A program made the position numbers and the translations under genes. Source: Achromobacter seleniivolatilans (lineage in GTDB: Bacteria; Pseudomonadota; Gammaproteobacteria; Burkholderiales; Burkholderiaceae_B). From it: a DNA stretch of 64,000 bases. Below, piece after piece: positions 31,534 to 39,904 of the stretch (positions within the stretch are counted from its first letter, which is position 1; every line of letters starts with the position of its first letter). The notes beneath the pieces are model-generated. The model searched no databases and was not told the origin of the DNA. It worked only from the letters and a program-made list of their open reading frames with translations. Where the stretch lies: contig NZ_CP132976.1 of assembly GCF_030864005.1 (NCBI RefSeq), positions 1,426,001 through 1,490,000 of the forward strand. The letters run 5' to 3'.

Positions 31534-33687
31534 TCAGAACCGGTAATTGGCGCTGAGTTCCACGCGGCGGCCTTCGCCCAGCAGCCACTGCGTCTGGTTG
31601 TAGTAGGCGGTTTCGGCGTATTGGCGATCGAACACGTTAAACGCTCGCAAGGCCAGGCTCAGGTCGCGCCGGGGCTCCCATTGCAAGGCCAGATTCGTGG
31701 TGGTGTAGCCGGCCATTTCCAGCTGGTTGGCTGAATCCGCGTACCGTTTGCCGACGTAGCGCACGCCTGCGCTGGCGGTCCATTGCGGCGCAAACTTCCA
31801 GCTTAGCCACAGATTGGCTACGCGTTCCGGCACATCGGTGGGCACATTTCCTTTGCGCGAGACGCTGACGCCACCCACTGATTCGCTAAAGTCGTCATAG
31901 CGCGCGCGCAGCGCTACGGCATTCAGATCCAAGCGCCAAGCTGGCGTCAGCTCCACGCCCAGCGTGGCCTCCAACCCGCGCGACGACTGCTCGCCCACCT
32001 GAATGCGCAGCGACGGATCGTTGGGATCGCGGGTCACCAGATTGTTCTTTTTGATCTGATAGGCAGCCAGCGTCCATTGGCCCTTGTTATCCCAGAACGT
32101 CTGCTTGACGCCCACTTCCAGCTGCTTGCCCTTGGACAGGTCAAAGTTCTTATTGGCGGGCGACAAGAGCAGCAGGCTGCCGATCGGGTCGGCGGCTTCG
32201 GCATATTGCCCATAGACCGACAAAGTGGGCAGTACGTCATAGACCGTGCCGATGCGCCATCCCACATTGTTGAAGGTGGTGCGGTAAGCGGTCTGGTCCG
32301 CCACCAGATCGCGGCGGCTCAAGTCAATGTGGTCGTAGCGCAGGCCGCCCAGCACCGACCACTGCGGCGTCAGCATCAGACGGTCTTCAGCGAACAGCGC
32401 GTACTGGTTCGCAGTGTTGCGGTAACGCGGCGTCGTGCCTGCCACATTGATAAAGCGGCCGTGGTCCACGTCGTACGGGTCCACCAGCGAGGTGCCCGAA
32501 TACGGCGAATTATTGGTGTGCTTGAGCGACGCCCGGTTCAGTTCGAAGCCCACCGCGACTTTGTTTGCGAGCCCCAGCAGATGGCCGTCAAAGGTGGCGT
32601 CCGTAATCGTGCCGGTCTGCTCCTGGTTATGGCGGATGTCGGTGTAGCCGCTGCGTTCGATCAATCCGCCTGGCAGCCAGGTGTAGTTCTCTGCGTCGCG
32701 GTAGTCCCGGTTGCTGCCGATGTAATACAGGCGGCTTCTGACCGTGGTCATGGCATTCGGCGACCATTCCGCTTTCAGTTCCGTGCGGCTGTCGCGGTAA
32801 ATGATCTTGCTGTCGGCCACGTTGTAGTTCTGCTTGCGCAAGCCAAAATCCATGGTGCCGTCCACCAATGGCGTGCCAAAGTAGCGGGTAGGTTCTTGCC
32901 AGGCATAGGCTTGCGTCAGCGTGAAGTTCAGTTCTGGTGTTACGTCCAGCCGCAGCGCGGCCGTGATGGCGGCGTCGCGCGAGTCGCCCAGGCTGATGCC
33001 CGAGTCCGTGTGGTTGCCGCTGAGGTCCAGCCGGTAAGACCATTTTTCGTCCAATGCACCACCGCTGCCAAAGCCAAATCGCTGCGTGTCATGCGTACCG
33101 ACGGTGGTTTGAAGCTCGTTTTCGATCGGGCCGCGTGTGGGCTTCTTCGGGATCACGTTGACGACGCCGCCGATGGCGCCTTCGCCATACAGCACCGAAG
33201 CAGGACCGCGCAGCACTTCGATGCGGTCCACGGCCCATGGGTCATAGATGAAGGTCTGGCCGACGCCGCCGAATTGGCGCACACCGTCATATAACTGCGC
33301 GACGGAATTGGAGTCGGTGAACCCGCGTGACGATAAGGATGATCCGCCGTTGCCCGGATGCCGCATGGCGCTGATGCCAGCGGCCTGCGTGATCGCGTCC
33401 GTGACGGTGGTGGCGCCGCGTGCGCGCAGTTGTTCGTTGGTGATGATGTCGATGCTTGCTGGCGTTTCGAAGGGCGTCAGACCTAACAAGGTGCCGGTAG
33501 CGGCTTGGTCCAGCAAGGTCGGCGCGGCGTTGTCAGCGGATACCGAAATCGCTGGCAAGGTCGCCACAGGCGCGGGTTGCGAGGTTTGTATGGATTGCGC
33601 ATGGAGCGCAGGCGTGAAGGCGAGCGCGGTCCAGATGGCCACGCGCCGCTTCAGGACGCGGTGCGTCCTGGCGGAAGAATAAGACAT
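31534..33687 (-). CDS. TonB-dependent siderophore receptor
   Basis: A 717-residue outer-membrane receptor with a signal peptide (WTALAFTPALHAQ). A plug domain follows (about 50-170: IDIITNEQLRARGATTVTDA, SSRGF, DRIEVLRGPASVLYGEGAIGG) and a 22-strand barrel ends in the C-terminal NYRF. There is no N-terminal signalling domain. It probably imports a ferric siderophore, though copper or another metal chelate is possible because a DUF2946 gene lies 49 bases upstream in the same direction, as is common for metal-related receptors. No Fur box is obvious just upstream of the pair. Confidence 0.9.
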   Translation of the reverse strand: MSYSSARTHRVLKRRVAIWTALAFTPALHAQSIQTSQPAPVATLPAISVSADNAAPTLLDQAATGTLLGLTPFETPASIDIITNEQLRARGATTVTDAITQAAGISAMRHPGNGGSSLSSRGFTDSNSVAQLYDGVRQFGGVGQTFIYDPWAVDRIEVLRGPASVLYGEGAIGGVVNVIPKKPTRGPIENELQTTVGTHDTQRFGFGSGGALDEKWSYRLDLSGNHTDSGISLGDSRDAAITAALRLDVTPELNFTLTQAYAWQEPTRYFGTPLVDGTMDFGLRKQNYNVADSKIIYRDSRTELKAEWSPNAMTTVRSRLYYIGSNRDYRDAENYTWLPGGLIERSGYTDIRHNQEQTGTITDATFDGHLLGLANKVAVGFELNRASLKHTNNSPYSGTSLVDPYDVDHGRFINVAGTTPRYRNTANQYALFAEDRLMLTPQWSVLGGLRYDHIDLSRRDLVADQTAYRTTFNNVGWRIGTVYDVLPTLSVYGQYAEAADPIGSLLLLSPANKNFDLSKGKQLEVGVKQTFWDNKGQWTLAAYQIKKNNLVTRDPNDPSLRIQVGEQSSRGLEATLGVELTPAWRLDLNAVALRARYDDFSESVGGVSVSRKGNVPTDVPERVANLWLSWKFAPQWTASAGVRYVGKRYADSANQLEMAGYTTTNLALQWEPRRDLSLALRAFNVFDRQYAETAYYNQTQWLLGEGRRVELSANYRF

Positions 33688-33736
33688 GAGTGCTCTCGGT
33701 AAGCTTCAGCATTGCCGCGCGCAGGCGGCAGGGAAT

Positions 33737-34141
33737 TTAGCGGAATACCGACAGCAAAGGCGGGGCTCGAGCGCCGAGCGGCGCGCCGGGTACGTAGGTC
33801 TGGACGGGGCTGGGAGGCGCCCGCGCCGCAAGCGGGTGGGCCATGACGGCCACCGGTGCCAAAAGCAAGACGGGCGAAGGCGGCAAGGCCACGGCGGCCA
33901 GCGCCATGCCCACCGGGCAACTGGCGGCTTGGGCCGCATGGCGTTCGTCTGGCGCGTCGTCGTGCCGGGCCGGGCCAGCTACCCAGATCGGGCCGGCGGC
34001 CGAGCACAGCTGGATTAACGCGCCGCTTTGTTGTGTGGCGGGCATGAAGCCCTGAGGCACCATTGCCTTCAGCACGAACAGCATCAGCACCAGCCAAAGG
34101 CCGGTGGTGTGGCGGTTCAGGGAGGAAAGCGAGCTACGCAT
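33737..34141 (-). CDS. DUF2946 domain protein
   Basis: A 134-residue protein with one N-terminal membrane helix (HTTGLWLVLMLFVLKAMVPQGFMP) and a Pro/Ala-rich remainder with single His and Cys residues (LIQLCSAAG, HDDAPDERHA, SCPVGMALAA). This pattern is DUF2946, small envelope proteins often encoded beside metal TonB receptors or copper genes; function unknown. It lies 45 bases after the mgtC-like gene and 49 bases before the TonB receptor gene, all on the minus strand. Confidence 0.75.
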   Translation of the reverse strand: MRSSLSSLNRHTTGLWLVLMLFVLKAMVPQGFMPATQQSGALIQLCSAAGPIWVAGPARHDDAPDERHAAQAASCPVGMALAAVALPPSPVLLLAPVAVMAHPLAARAPPSPVQTYVPGAPLGARAPPLLSVFR

Positions 34142-34186
34142 GGTCGGCGCTAATTCTAAAGCGTTTCACCTAGCCCGTCGCGAGTC

Positions 34187-34900
34187 CTACACGGTGCGGG
34201 CCGCCCAGAATGCCGTGCGCACAGCGGGGGAAGCGGCGATGAGCGCGGTGACGCGGTCCAGATCCAGTTCGTCGACCGACGCTTCGCTAAGTGCGGCTTC
34301 GATCTCAACCTCGTTCTCGCCGAACTGGTCGATCTTCAATTCAGACAAGGGCAGTTGTTCGCTTTCCAGCACGTCTTCCAACACGGTCATCGCCTCTTGC
34401 CGGAATTCCACATTTGCAATGACGTGAATCACGTTCGTGACTTCCGATGTTTGGGAATCCAGCGGCTGGCGGTTCACGTAGCTGACGACAGGACGCAGCA
34501 AGGTATTGGCAGCCAGGACGAACGCGGTGGCCGCTACGGCTTCCAGCATCAACGACGCACCGGCACAGGCGCCGATTGCGGCCGAGCCCCAGAGGGTTGC
34601 TGCGGTGTTCAGCCCGCGGATGCTGCCGCCTTCGCGCATGATGGCGCCCGCGCCCAGGAAACCCACGCCTGACACGACATAGGAGATCACGCGGGTGCCG
34701 CCGTCAGGGCCGCCCACTCTAAAGGCGAGATCTACGAAGATGGCGGCGCCCACAGAGACGAGCACGTTGGTGCGCAAGCCAGCGGTGCGCTGCCGGAACT
34801 GGCGCTCGAAGCCGACGATGGAGCCCAGCACAAAGGCCGTCAACAGGCTGACCAGCGTATTGGCCAAGGGCAGGAATTGGATGTTCTCGAAGTTTTTCAT
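34187..34900 (-). CDS. MgtC/SapB family membrane protein
   Basis: A 237-residue inner-membrane protein. Residues 1-140 hold the MgtC helices with the signatures [38 protein letters not shown] and [21 protein letters not shown]-terminal cytoplasmic ACT-like domain follows ([20 protein letters not shown]). MgtC proteins are needed for growth at low magnesium and, in pathogens, inside macrophages; in Salmonella MgtC restrains the F-type ATP synthase. It lies downstream of two small genes in an apparent operon with a structured leader. Confidence 0.9.
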   Translation of the reverse strand: MKNFENIQFLPLANTLVSLLTAFVLGSIVGFERQFRQRTAGLRTNVLVSVGAAIFVDLAFRVGGPDGGTRVISYVVSGVGFLGAGAIMREGGSIRGLNTAATLWGSAAIGACAGASLMLEAVAATAFVLAANTLLRPVVSYVNRQPLDSQTSEVTNVIHVIANVEFRQEAMTVLEDVLESEQLPLSELKIDQFGENEVEIEAALSEASVDELDLDRVTALIAASPAVRTAFWAARTV

Positions 34901-34963
34901 CTTCTACTCAATGTTCAGCTTTTGACTGGCGCCGCGCCCGGGCAGCGGAGCGCGGCGCCGATG

Positions 34964-35071
34964 TCAGGGCAGGCGCCAGACCGAGGCCAGCACCAGGCCG
35001 ATGCCAATCAGCCAAATCAGCGCCAGCGCAATCACACGCGCAAGCAACAAGGTCTTGTACGGGTCTTTCAT
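34964..35071 (-). CDS. 35-residue single-helix membrane peptide
   Basis: A peptide of 35 residues (MKDPYKTLLLARVIALALIW, then a hydrophobic end and WRLP): a short basic N-terminus and one membrane helix. AAGGAG seven bases before the ATG at 35071 is a strong ribosome site. It sits between two genes of the MgtC operon. Small membrane peptides such as MgtR and MgtS work with MgtC/MgtA in enterobacteria; this one may play a like role, but no sequence identity is claimed. Confidence 0.7.
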   Translation of the reverse strand: MKDPYKTLLLARVIALALIWLIGIGLVLASVWRLP

Positions 35072-35097
35072 GACAATCTCCTTGCAGCGGAGCGGAT

Positions 35098-35514
35098 TCA
35101 GGCGGGCAGGACGGCAATGGATGCGCCGGCATCGCTTTCCCAGTGCACTCGGCGCACGTCCGGGCTTTGGCCCAGCCGCAGCGCTACCGCATTGAGCAGA
35201 TTGCGCAAGTGGGGCGGGCAATGCAGCGTGACGACCGTTGAGGTCAACTGATCGGACTCGGCCCGTGATATCCGCACAGCAAGCACCGGCAGATTCAGCC
35301 CTTGCAGCTCGTAGTACAGCTGTTTGCGCAAGGCGTTGAGCGTGGCGCTGACGCTGACAATGGTGAATTGATACACCGGTGTTGCAGGCCGTTGGGCCGC
35401 AATAGGGGCTGCGCTGGCTTTCTTGGCGGCGGGCGTCTTGTTGGGCGTGTCCGCGCCCAGGGTGCGGGCGTCAAGCGTCCGATCCAGGAACGGGAAGAGT
35501 TTTTTGATGCGCAT
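35098..35514 (-). CDS. Small soluble protein of the MgtC operon
   Basis: A 138-residue protein: a basic, Ala/Lys-rich linker (about 1-60) then an alpha/beta domain (VYQFTIVSVSATLNALRKQL, ending DVRRVHWESD). The alternation of strands and helices, with TVVTLHCPPHLRNLLNAVALRL, recalls the C-terminal ACT-like domain of MgtC proteins, so it may be a detached regulatory domain. AAGGAG precedes the ATG at 35514. It is the first gene of the operon and follows the long leader. Confidence 0.65.
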   Translation of the reverse strand: MRIKKLFPFLDRTLDARTLGADTPNKTPAAKKASAAPIAAQRPATPVYQFTIVSVSATLNALRKQLYYELQGLNLPVLAVRISRAESDQLTSTVVTLHCPPHLRNLLNAVALRLGQSPDVRRVHWESDAGASIAVLPA

Positions 35515-35770
35515 GTTCGTCTCCTTGATGGGGGAGTACGGTGGAAGGTCCACAGGCATGCGCCGCCTGACCGGCCGAGCGTGGGCGCAACTAAGCCCGC
35601 GTATCGCGTCGGTAAAGCAGTAAGGGGAAAGGGTTTTAATACCCTAAGTCCTGGCTGATCGCAGGACTCGCGCAGAAAAAGGTTTCTGCGGACCCTGCGT
35701 CAAGCGGCGCCAGCAGTCGTAAGTCGACTACATCCGTCGTTGTCCACAGTGATCTCTAGGTGGTTGAAGT
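35515..35770 (-). promoter_or_regulatory. Structured 5' leader of the MgtC operon (candidate cis-regulatory RNA)
   Basis: Minus strand. A -10 TATACT at 35782-35777 puts the start near 35770, giving a leader of about 255 bases with no gene. It can form several hairpins in series: AGTCG/CGACT (35714-35728), CGCAGAAA/TTTCTGCG (35671-35690), AGTCCTG/CAGGACT (35647-35668) and GGGT/ACCC (35631-35644). The -35 is poor, and a perfect CTAGATCTAG (35786-35795) overlaps that region. It does not match the M-box or another riboswitch that I know. Confidence 0.5.
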
Positions 35771-35840
35771 GCCGCGAGTATACCGCTAGATCTAGGGTAA
35801 ATACCAGTAAAATTCGGCGCGGCCAGCAGTTTGCGTTGTT

Positions 35841-35874
35841 GGCCCGTTGATCGCTAGGTGCGATCACACGGGCC
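35841..35874 (-). terminator. Strong hairpin downstream of the FAD dehydrogenase operon
   Basis: GGCCCGT-TGATCGC (35841-35854), TAGGT loop, GCGATCA-C-ACGGGCC (35860-35874), seven bases past the stop of the cytochrome gene. There is no T run, so it may stabilise the transcript end rather than act as a classical terminator. Confidence 0.5.
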
Positions 35875-35880
35875 TTCTGC

Positions 35881-36819
35881 TTACTTGGGTGTGGGTGGCG
35901 GTCCTGCGTAATACAGCGCCAGCGCTTCGATTTCCTTATCGGTCAGCCGTTGCGAGAACGCACGCATGACGCCGACGTCATCGTTCTGCCGGGAGCCATT
36001 GCGAAATGCGGTCATCTGGTCGGTAAAGTATTCCTTGGATTGCCCCGCCAGACGGGGTAGCAAGGGGCCTTCACCCATGCCGCGCAAGCCGTGGCAATTG
36101 GCGCAAGCGGGCAGGGCGCGCGGGCCATCGCCCTGTATGTCCAGTTTGCGGGCGGTTTCGCCGCCGAACTCACCCACATGCAAGGGCGGCCCGGCCAGGG
36201 TGCCGTAATACGCCGCTACCTGGCCGATCTCTTGTTCGGTCAAGGCGCGCGCGATGGTGTTCATCAGCGGTTGGATACGCGTGCCGCTGCGGAAGTCCGC
36301 CAACTGCTTGGCCAGATAGTCACTGCTCAGACCAGCCAGATTGGGAAAGATACCGCCAGTGGGGGTAATGCCTGCGGGACCGTGGCAGGCAATACAGGCT
36401 TGAACGCCCGCGCCAGGTTTGCCATTGGCAGCAAGTTGCTTGCCCGCTTCGGGATCTGCGCCGCGCAGAAAACCCTCCCAGGCGGGCCGCGACGCACTGA
36501 AATCCAGAGCGCTGCGTCCAGGGACTGGCGTGGCTGGGGCGGATGCTGCTTGGGGCGCAGGCGCAGTCCCCGCAGCGGGCGCAGGTGGAGCGGCAGCAGG
36601 GCTGGAAGATGGACTGGCTGTGGCTGGCGCAGCAGAAGCGGGTGTTGTCGTGGCCGGGGTTGCAGCAGCAGGTGTTGCAGTTGCCGTGACGGCAGACGCC
36701 CGGATCAGACCGTCGCCGCCTGTGCCCACCATCTGATGCCAGGTTGCGACCAGCGTGACGAACGGCGGCCCGATCATCAGTGCGACGGCGATGGCAATGC
36801 CTTTGCGATGTTCAATCAT
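35881..36819 (-). CDS. Di-heme cytochrome c subunit of membrane FAD dehydrogenase
   Basis: A 312-residue cytochrome. An N-terminal helix (IAIAVALMIGPPFVTLVATW) anchors it in the membrane. A low-complexity Ala/Pro/Thr/Ser linker of about 65 residues follows, then two class I cytochrome c domains with CIACH and CANCH haem sites and later Met-containing segments (QPLMNT, GVMRAF) as axial ligands. It would take electrons from the FAD subunit and pass them to the quinone pool or oxidase. The related cytochrome subunit of gluconate, sorbitol and glucose dehydrogenases normally has three haem sites; here only two are visible. It overlaps the GMC gene by 4 bases (ATGA). Confidence 0.85.
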   Translation of the reverse strand: MIEHRKGIAIAVALMIGPPFVTLVATWHQMVGTGGDGLIRASAVTATATPAAATPATTTPASAAPATASPSSSPAAAPPAPAAGTAPAPQAASAPATPVPGRSALDFSASRPAWEGFLRGADPEAGKQLAANGKPGAGVQACIACHGPAGITPTGGIFPNLAGLSSDYLAKQLADFRSGTRIQPLMNTIARALTEQEIGQVAAYYGTLAGPPLHVGEFGGETARKLDIQGDGPRALPACANCHGLRGMGEGPLLPRLAGQSKEYFTDQMTAFRNGSRQNDDVGVMRAFSQRLTDKEIEALALYYAGPPPTPK

Positions 36820-38588
36820 GATGACACCAGCTGGCCCGGCGAACGCAGGTAGTCCGCCTTGATTTTGTCCACGATCCAGTAAGCGGTGGCGCCCACGGTG
36901 CCGGTCGGGTTGTAGCCCGAGTTCTGCGGAAACAGCGCCGCGCCGGTCACGAACACGTTGGGCACATCCCACGATTGCCCGTATCGGTTCACCGCGCTGG
37001 TGGCAGGGTTGTCACCCATGGCCGCGCCGCCTGTCAGATGGGTGGACTGATAGGCGGTGGCGGAAAACGGTTTCTTGCGGGGGCCGGGTTCCGTGCGCGA
37101 TATGCCTTTCATCGCGCGGCCAATGGCGTCGCCTTTTTCCGTCAGGAACGCGGACATGCGTATGTCATTGTCCGGAAAGTCGTAGGTCACACGCAGCAGC
37201 GGCAAACCCCAAGCGTCTTTATAGGTCGGGTCCAGGCTAAGGTAGCCGCCGCGCCAGGGTTGCGCCGACCCAGTGATGGTGATGGATGCGGAGTGGTTGT
37301 AGTAGCGCTTGACCGCTTTTTTCCATTCGCCCCCCCAGGACGGCGTGCCTTTGGGCGTGGGGTGATAGCCGATGGGCGCGCCGCTGACGACCTGGATTTG
37401 CAGATACCCGCCGCCCACAAATCCCAGCGGTCCATGGTCAAAGTTGTCGGCGCTGAAATCGTCCATGGTCACCGCGACGGCGCCCGCGCCCATGAAGGGA
37501 TTGATATTGACCGACTCGTCAAAGAACAGGTTGACGCCCGAGGTGGTCTGGTGCGTGTAGTTGCGTCCGACCACGCCGGTGTCCGTCACAGGGTCATAAG
37601 GTTTGCCGATGCCAGACAACAGCATCAGCCGCACGTTGTTGATGCCGAATGCGCAAAGGACCACGATTTCGGCAGGCTGGAAAACCTCTTCACCCGCCGC
37701 ATCCACGTAAGTCACGCCGCGCGCGCGCTTCTTGTCCGGCGTCAGCTCCACTCGAAGCACATGCGCGCCGGTGCGGATTTCAAAGTTCTCCATCTTCATC
37801 GCCACCGGCAAAATACAGACCTGCGGTGACGCTTTGGCAAAGTGTTCGCAACCGAAGTTGGAACAGAACCCGCAATACACACAGGCGCTCATGTGGAGCC
37901 CTTCGGTGTTGACGTAGGGCCGCGTACAGAGCGCCGAGGGTTGCACGTAAGGGTGGTAACCCAGCGATCTCGCGGCCTCGCCAAACAGGGCGGGCGCGTA
38001 GGGCACCTTCATGGGGGGATTGGGATAGGGCCTGGAACGCCACGGCTCGAAAGGGTTGCCGCCTTCTTGCTTTTGACCCTTGAGATTGCCCGCCTGACCC
38101 GATGCGCCGATCAGGTAGTCATACCGGTCGAAGTACGGTTCCAGTTCGTCATAGGTCAACGGCCAGTCCTGACAGGTCAATTCCTTGTCGAAGATGCCTG
38201 CGCCGTAGCGCTCCGTGTAGTGACTGCGGATGCGGAAATCCGTGGGGTCGAACCGGTAGTAGGCGCCCGACCAATGGTTGCCCGCGCCTCCAAGATGTGT
38301 GCCGGGATACGCGAACTGCCAGCGGCGCATGGGTAGCGCCTTCTGGTCGGTGTTATTGCGAAAGGTGAAGGTTTCGGTGGCGGCGTTCTGATGCAGTTCG
38401 TGGCGGCGTGTGTACTTGAGTTCGTCGTGGACATTCGGCCCCTGAAAATCCGGAGACGGCCAGCGCGCCTGACCGCGTTCCAGCACGACGACGCGCTGTT
38501 TGGCCGCAGCCAATTCCTTACCGATGATGGACCCCGTCCACCCTCCGCCAATAATCGCCACATCCACTGCGGGTAATGTCTTAGCCAT
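36816..38588 (-). CDS. GMC-family FAD dehydrogenase, large subunit
   Basis: A 590-residue flavoprotein of the gluconate-2-dehydrogenase/FAD-glucose-dehydrogenase alpha type. The dinucleotide motif is VAIIGGGWTGSIIGKELA. A Cys cluster (SACVYCGFCSNFGCEH) probably binds the 3Fe-4S centre known from FAD-GDH. The C-terminal part has QSTHLTGGAAMGDNP, with a catalytic-type His, and NPTGTVGATAYW. It oxidises a sugar, polyol or sugar acid in the periplasm; the substrate is not evident. There is no signal peptide: in this family it is co-exported with the small subunit, which carries a Tat signal. Overlaps both neighbours. Confidence 0.88.
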   Translation of the reverse strand: MAKTLPAVDVAIIGGGWTGSIIGKELAAAKQRVVVLERGQARWPSPDFQGPNVHDELKYTRRHELHQNAATETFTFRNNTDQKALPMRRWQFAYPGTHLGGAGNHWSGAYYRFDPTDFRIRSHYTERYGAGIFDKELTCQDWPLTYDELEPYFDRYDYLIGASGQAGNLKGQKQEGGNPFEPWRSRPYPNPPMKVPYAPALFGEAARSLGYHPYVQPSALCTRPYVNTEGLHMSACVYCGFCSNFGCEHFAKASPQVCILPVAMKMENFEIRTGAHVLRVELTPDKKRARGVTYVDAAGEEVFQPAEIVVLCAFGINNVRLMLLSGIGKPYDPVTDTGVVGRNYTHQTTSGVNLFFDESVNINPFMGAGAVAVTMDDFSADNFDHGPLGFVGGGYLQIQVVSGAPIGYHPTPKGTPSWGGEWKKAVKRYYNHSASITITGSAQPWRGGYLSLDPTYKDAWGLPLLRVTYDFPDNDIRMSAFLTEKGDAIGRAMKGISRTEPGPRKKPFSATAYQSTHLTGGAAMGDNPATSAVNRYGQSWDVPNVFVTGAALFPQNSGYNPTGTVGATAYWIVDKIKADYLRSPGQLVSS

Positions 38589-39369
38589 GTCCGTCCCCCG
38601 GTTTCATCGTGTGGCTTTTGGCGTTGGCGATCGACACGGGCTGGCCGGCCCAGATCACGCCGTGTCGCTCGATATCGTTTGAGAACGAGGCAAAGGCGCC
38701 GGGAAAGCCAACCAGCTTCCAGCCCACCATGTCGGCGTTGCCACCGTAAAGCGGGTCGGAAAAAAAGCCCTCGATGGTGGCGTCCAGCAGGGCTTGGAAG
38801 AACACATCTGACGGCAGCGGAGAGAAATCGGGTTTGCCCGCCTGCATGTCGTGTAACCAGGCATCCTGCCTGGCCGTATCCAATTCGGCGAATGGCTTGC
38901 CGTCCTGCTTGCGGGCAGCGGCATCCAGCGCGGCCAGGCCGCGGCGAATCATTTCGGCGGGGGTGAACGACAACTGATAACCCTGTTCGGGCGTGCCTTT
39001 TTCAAACGGGCCCTGACGGTAGAACTGTTCGCCCGCGCCCCATGCGCCCGCAAGCTGTCCATCCAGAAAGGCCGTTACGCCAGCCTCCTTGGCGCCCGGC
39101 CCCAGATCATCGGCGGGAATCAGGCGCGACGCGATCGCGTCCATCGCCAGGGCTTCCTGCGCATTGAAAAATCTGAGTATCCGGTTCGCAGGGGTGGCGC
39201 TCGCCGCCCCGGCAGCGGCGTTCGTGGCTGTTGTGGGATTGGGCTGCGCCGTGGCCGGCGCGCTGTGCCCCAGGGAGGCCCAGGCTGCGCCTGGAACCCC
39301 AACAGCAAGGGCTTTTAGCAGCTCCCGCCGTCCCGAGACAGGTTGATCGTCCGTGGGTTGATCGTCCAT
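38581..39369 (-). CDS. Gluconate 2-dehydrogenase subunit 3 family protein (Tat-exported small subunit)
   Basis: A 262-residue protein with a Tat-type signal (SGRRELLKALAVGVPGAAWA), an Ala/Thr-rich stretch and the subunit-3 domain (FFNAQEALAMDAIASRLIPADDLGPGAKEAGV...FLDGQLAGAWGAGEQFYRQGPF). It acts as chaperone and export escort for the FAD subunit. GGAGTGATGT precedes the ATG. It is the first gene of the operon and overlaps the GMC gene by 8 bases. A weak minus-strand -24/-12-like sequence overlaps the plus-strand promoter in the divergent gap. Confidence 0.87.
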   Translation of the reverse strand: MDDQPTDDQPVSGRRELLKALAVGVPGAAWASLGHSAPATAQPNPTTATNAAAGAASATPANRILRFFNAQEALAMDAIASRLIPADDLGPGAKEAGVTAFLDGQLAGAWGAGEQFYRQGPFEKGTPEQGYQLSFTPAEMIRRGLAALDAAARKQDGKPFAELDTARQDAWLHDMQAGKPDFSPLPSDVFFQALLDATIEGFFSDPLYGGNADMVGWKLVGFPGAFASFSNDIERHGVIWAGQPVSIANAKSHTMKPGDGHG

Positions 39370-39390
39370 ACATCACTCCAGCATTGGGGC

Positions 39391-39406
39391 AGGCACGCGG
39401 CTTGCC
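39391..39406 (+). promoter_or_regulatory. Sigma-54 promoter of the 39485-39904 gene
   Basis: AGGCACGCGGCTTGCC: GG at 39392-39393, GC at 39404-39405, 10 bases between, GGCACG and TTGC intact. Predicted start near 39417, leaving a 68-base leader. Confidence 0.7.
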
Positions 39407-39484
39407 CCTGGGTGAATGAGATCCCGCACCAGCTCGTTATCCGTCGGCGCTTAGTTTGTCACTGTTTTCCCATTGGAGACAATT

Positions 39485-39904
39485 ATGAAAAGCCACAAAC
39501 TGCTACTGCTGTCCGCATTATTTGCAGTGTTGCCCTGGCATGCGGCCGGGGCGCAATCCCGCCAAGAGGTGCTGGTGGCGCAGGCATCGGTACCGGCCCA
39601 GCCCACGCCCACCCCTGATGACAAAACCGCGCCTGCCAATGCAATGGGCAAGCCCATCCCGGGCTCGCCCGCCGATCAGAAAAAAATGCCATCAGGTGAA
39701 AAAATGGACGCAGGCAAATCGGGCGACGAATCCAAGGCCGGCTCCAGTCCCAGGCAAAAGGATGGCGGCTCGGACACGAGCATGGGGCAGGGCACGCCGG
39801 GCGGCAAAACAGGCGCGCCAGATAATGCAGGCATGCCGGGTTCAGGGGCCTCTTCGGGATCTGGCGGCGGCGCGGACATGCGCCCGGCCGGTCCCAAGCC
39901 CTAG
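39485..39904 (+). CDS. Secreted low-complexity protein
   Basis: A 139-residue protein with a signal peptide (MKSHKLLLLSALFAVLPWHAAGA) and a disordered mature part rich in Gly, Ser, Pro, Lys and Asp (GSGASSGSGGGADMRPAG near the end). There is no recognised domain. Overall it is built like 12618-12971, though the sequences do not align well beyond composition. GGAG precedes the ATG at 39485. A good -24/-12 promoter stands upstream, so it is probably another member of the sigma-54 set. Confidence 0.78.
   Translation: MKSHKLLLLSALFAVLPWHAAGAQSRQEVLVAQASVPAQPTPTPDDKTAPANAMGKPIPGSPADQKKMPSGEKMDAGKSGDESKAGSSPRQKDGGSDTSMGQGTPGGKTGAPDNAGMPGSGASSGSGGGADMRPAGPKP

Noticed and set aside
32077..33294. 405-residue plus-strand open frame opposite the TonB receptor gene
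   Set aside because: Antisense shadow of a well-supported receptor gene.
35515..35770. M-box (ykoK) magnesium riboswitch upstream of the MgtC operon
   Set aside because: Hairpins are present but the M-box core sequences are not, so only an unassigned leader is reported.
39380..39400. Minus-strand -24/-12-like sequence (GGGCAAG...GTGC) for the FAD dehydrogenase operon
   Set aside because: Spacing fits, but two consensus positions are lost and it overlaps the better plus-strand site, so it may be only its reverse image.
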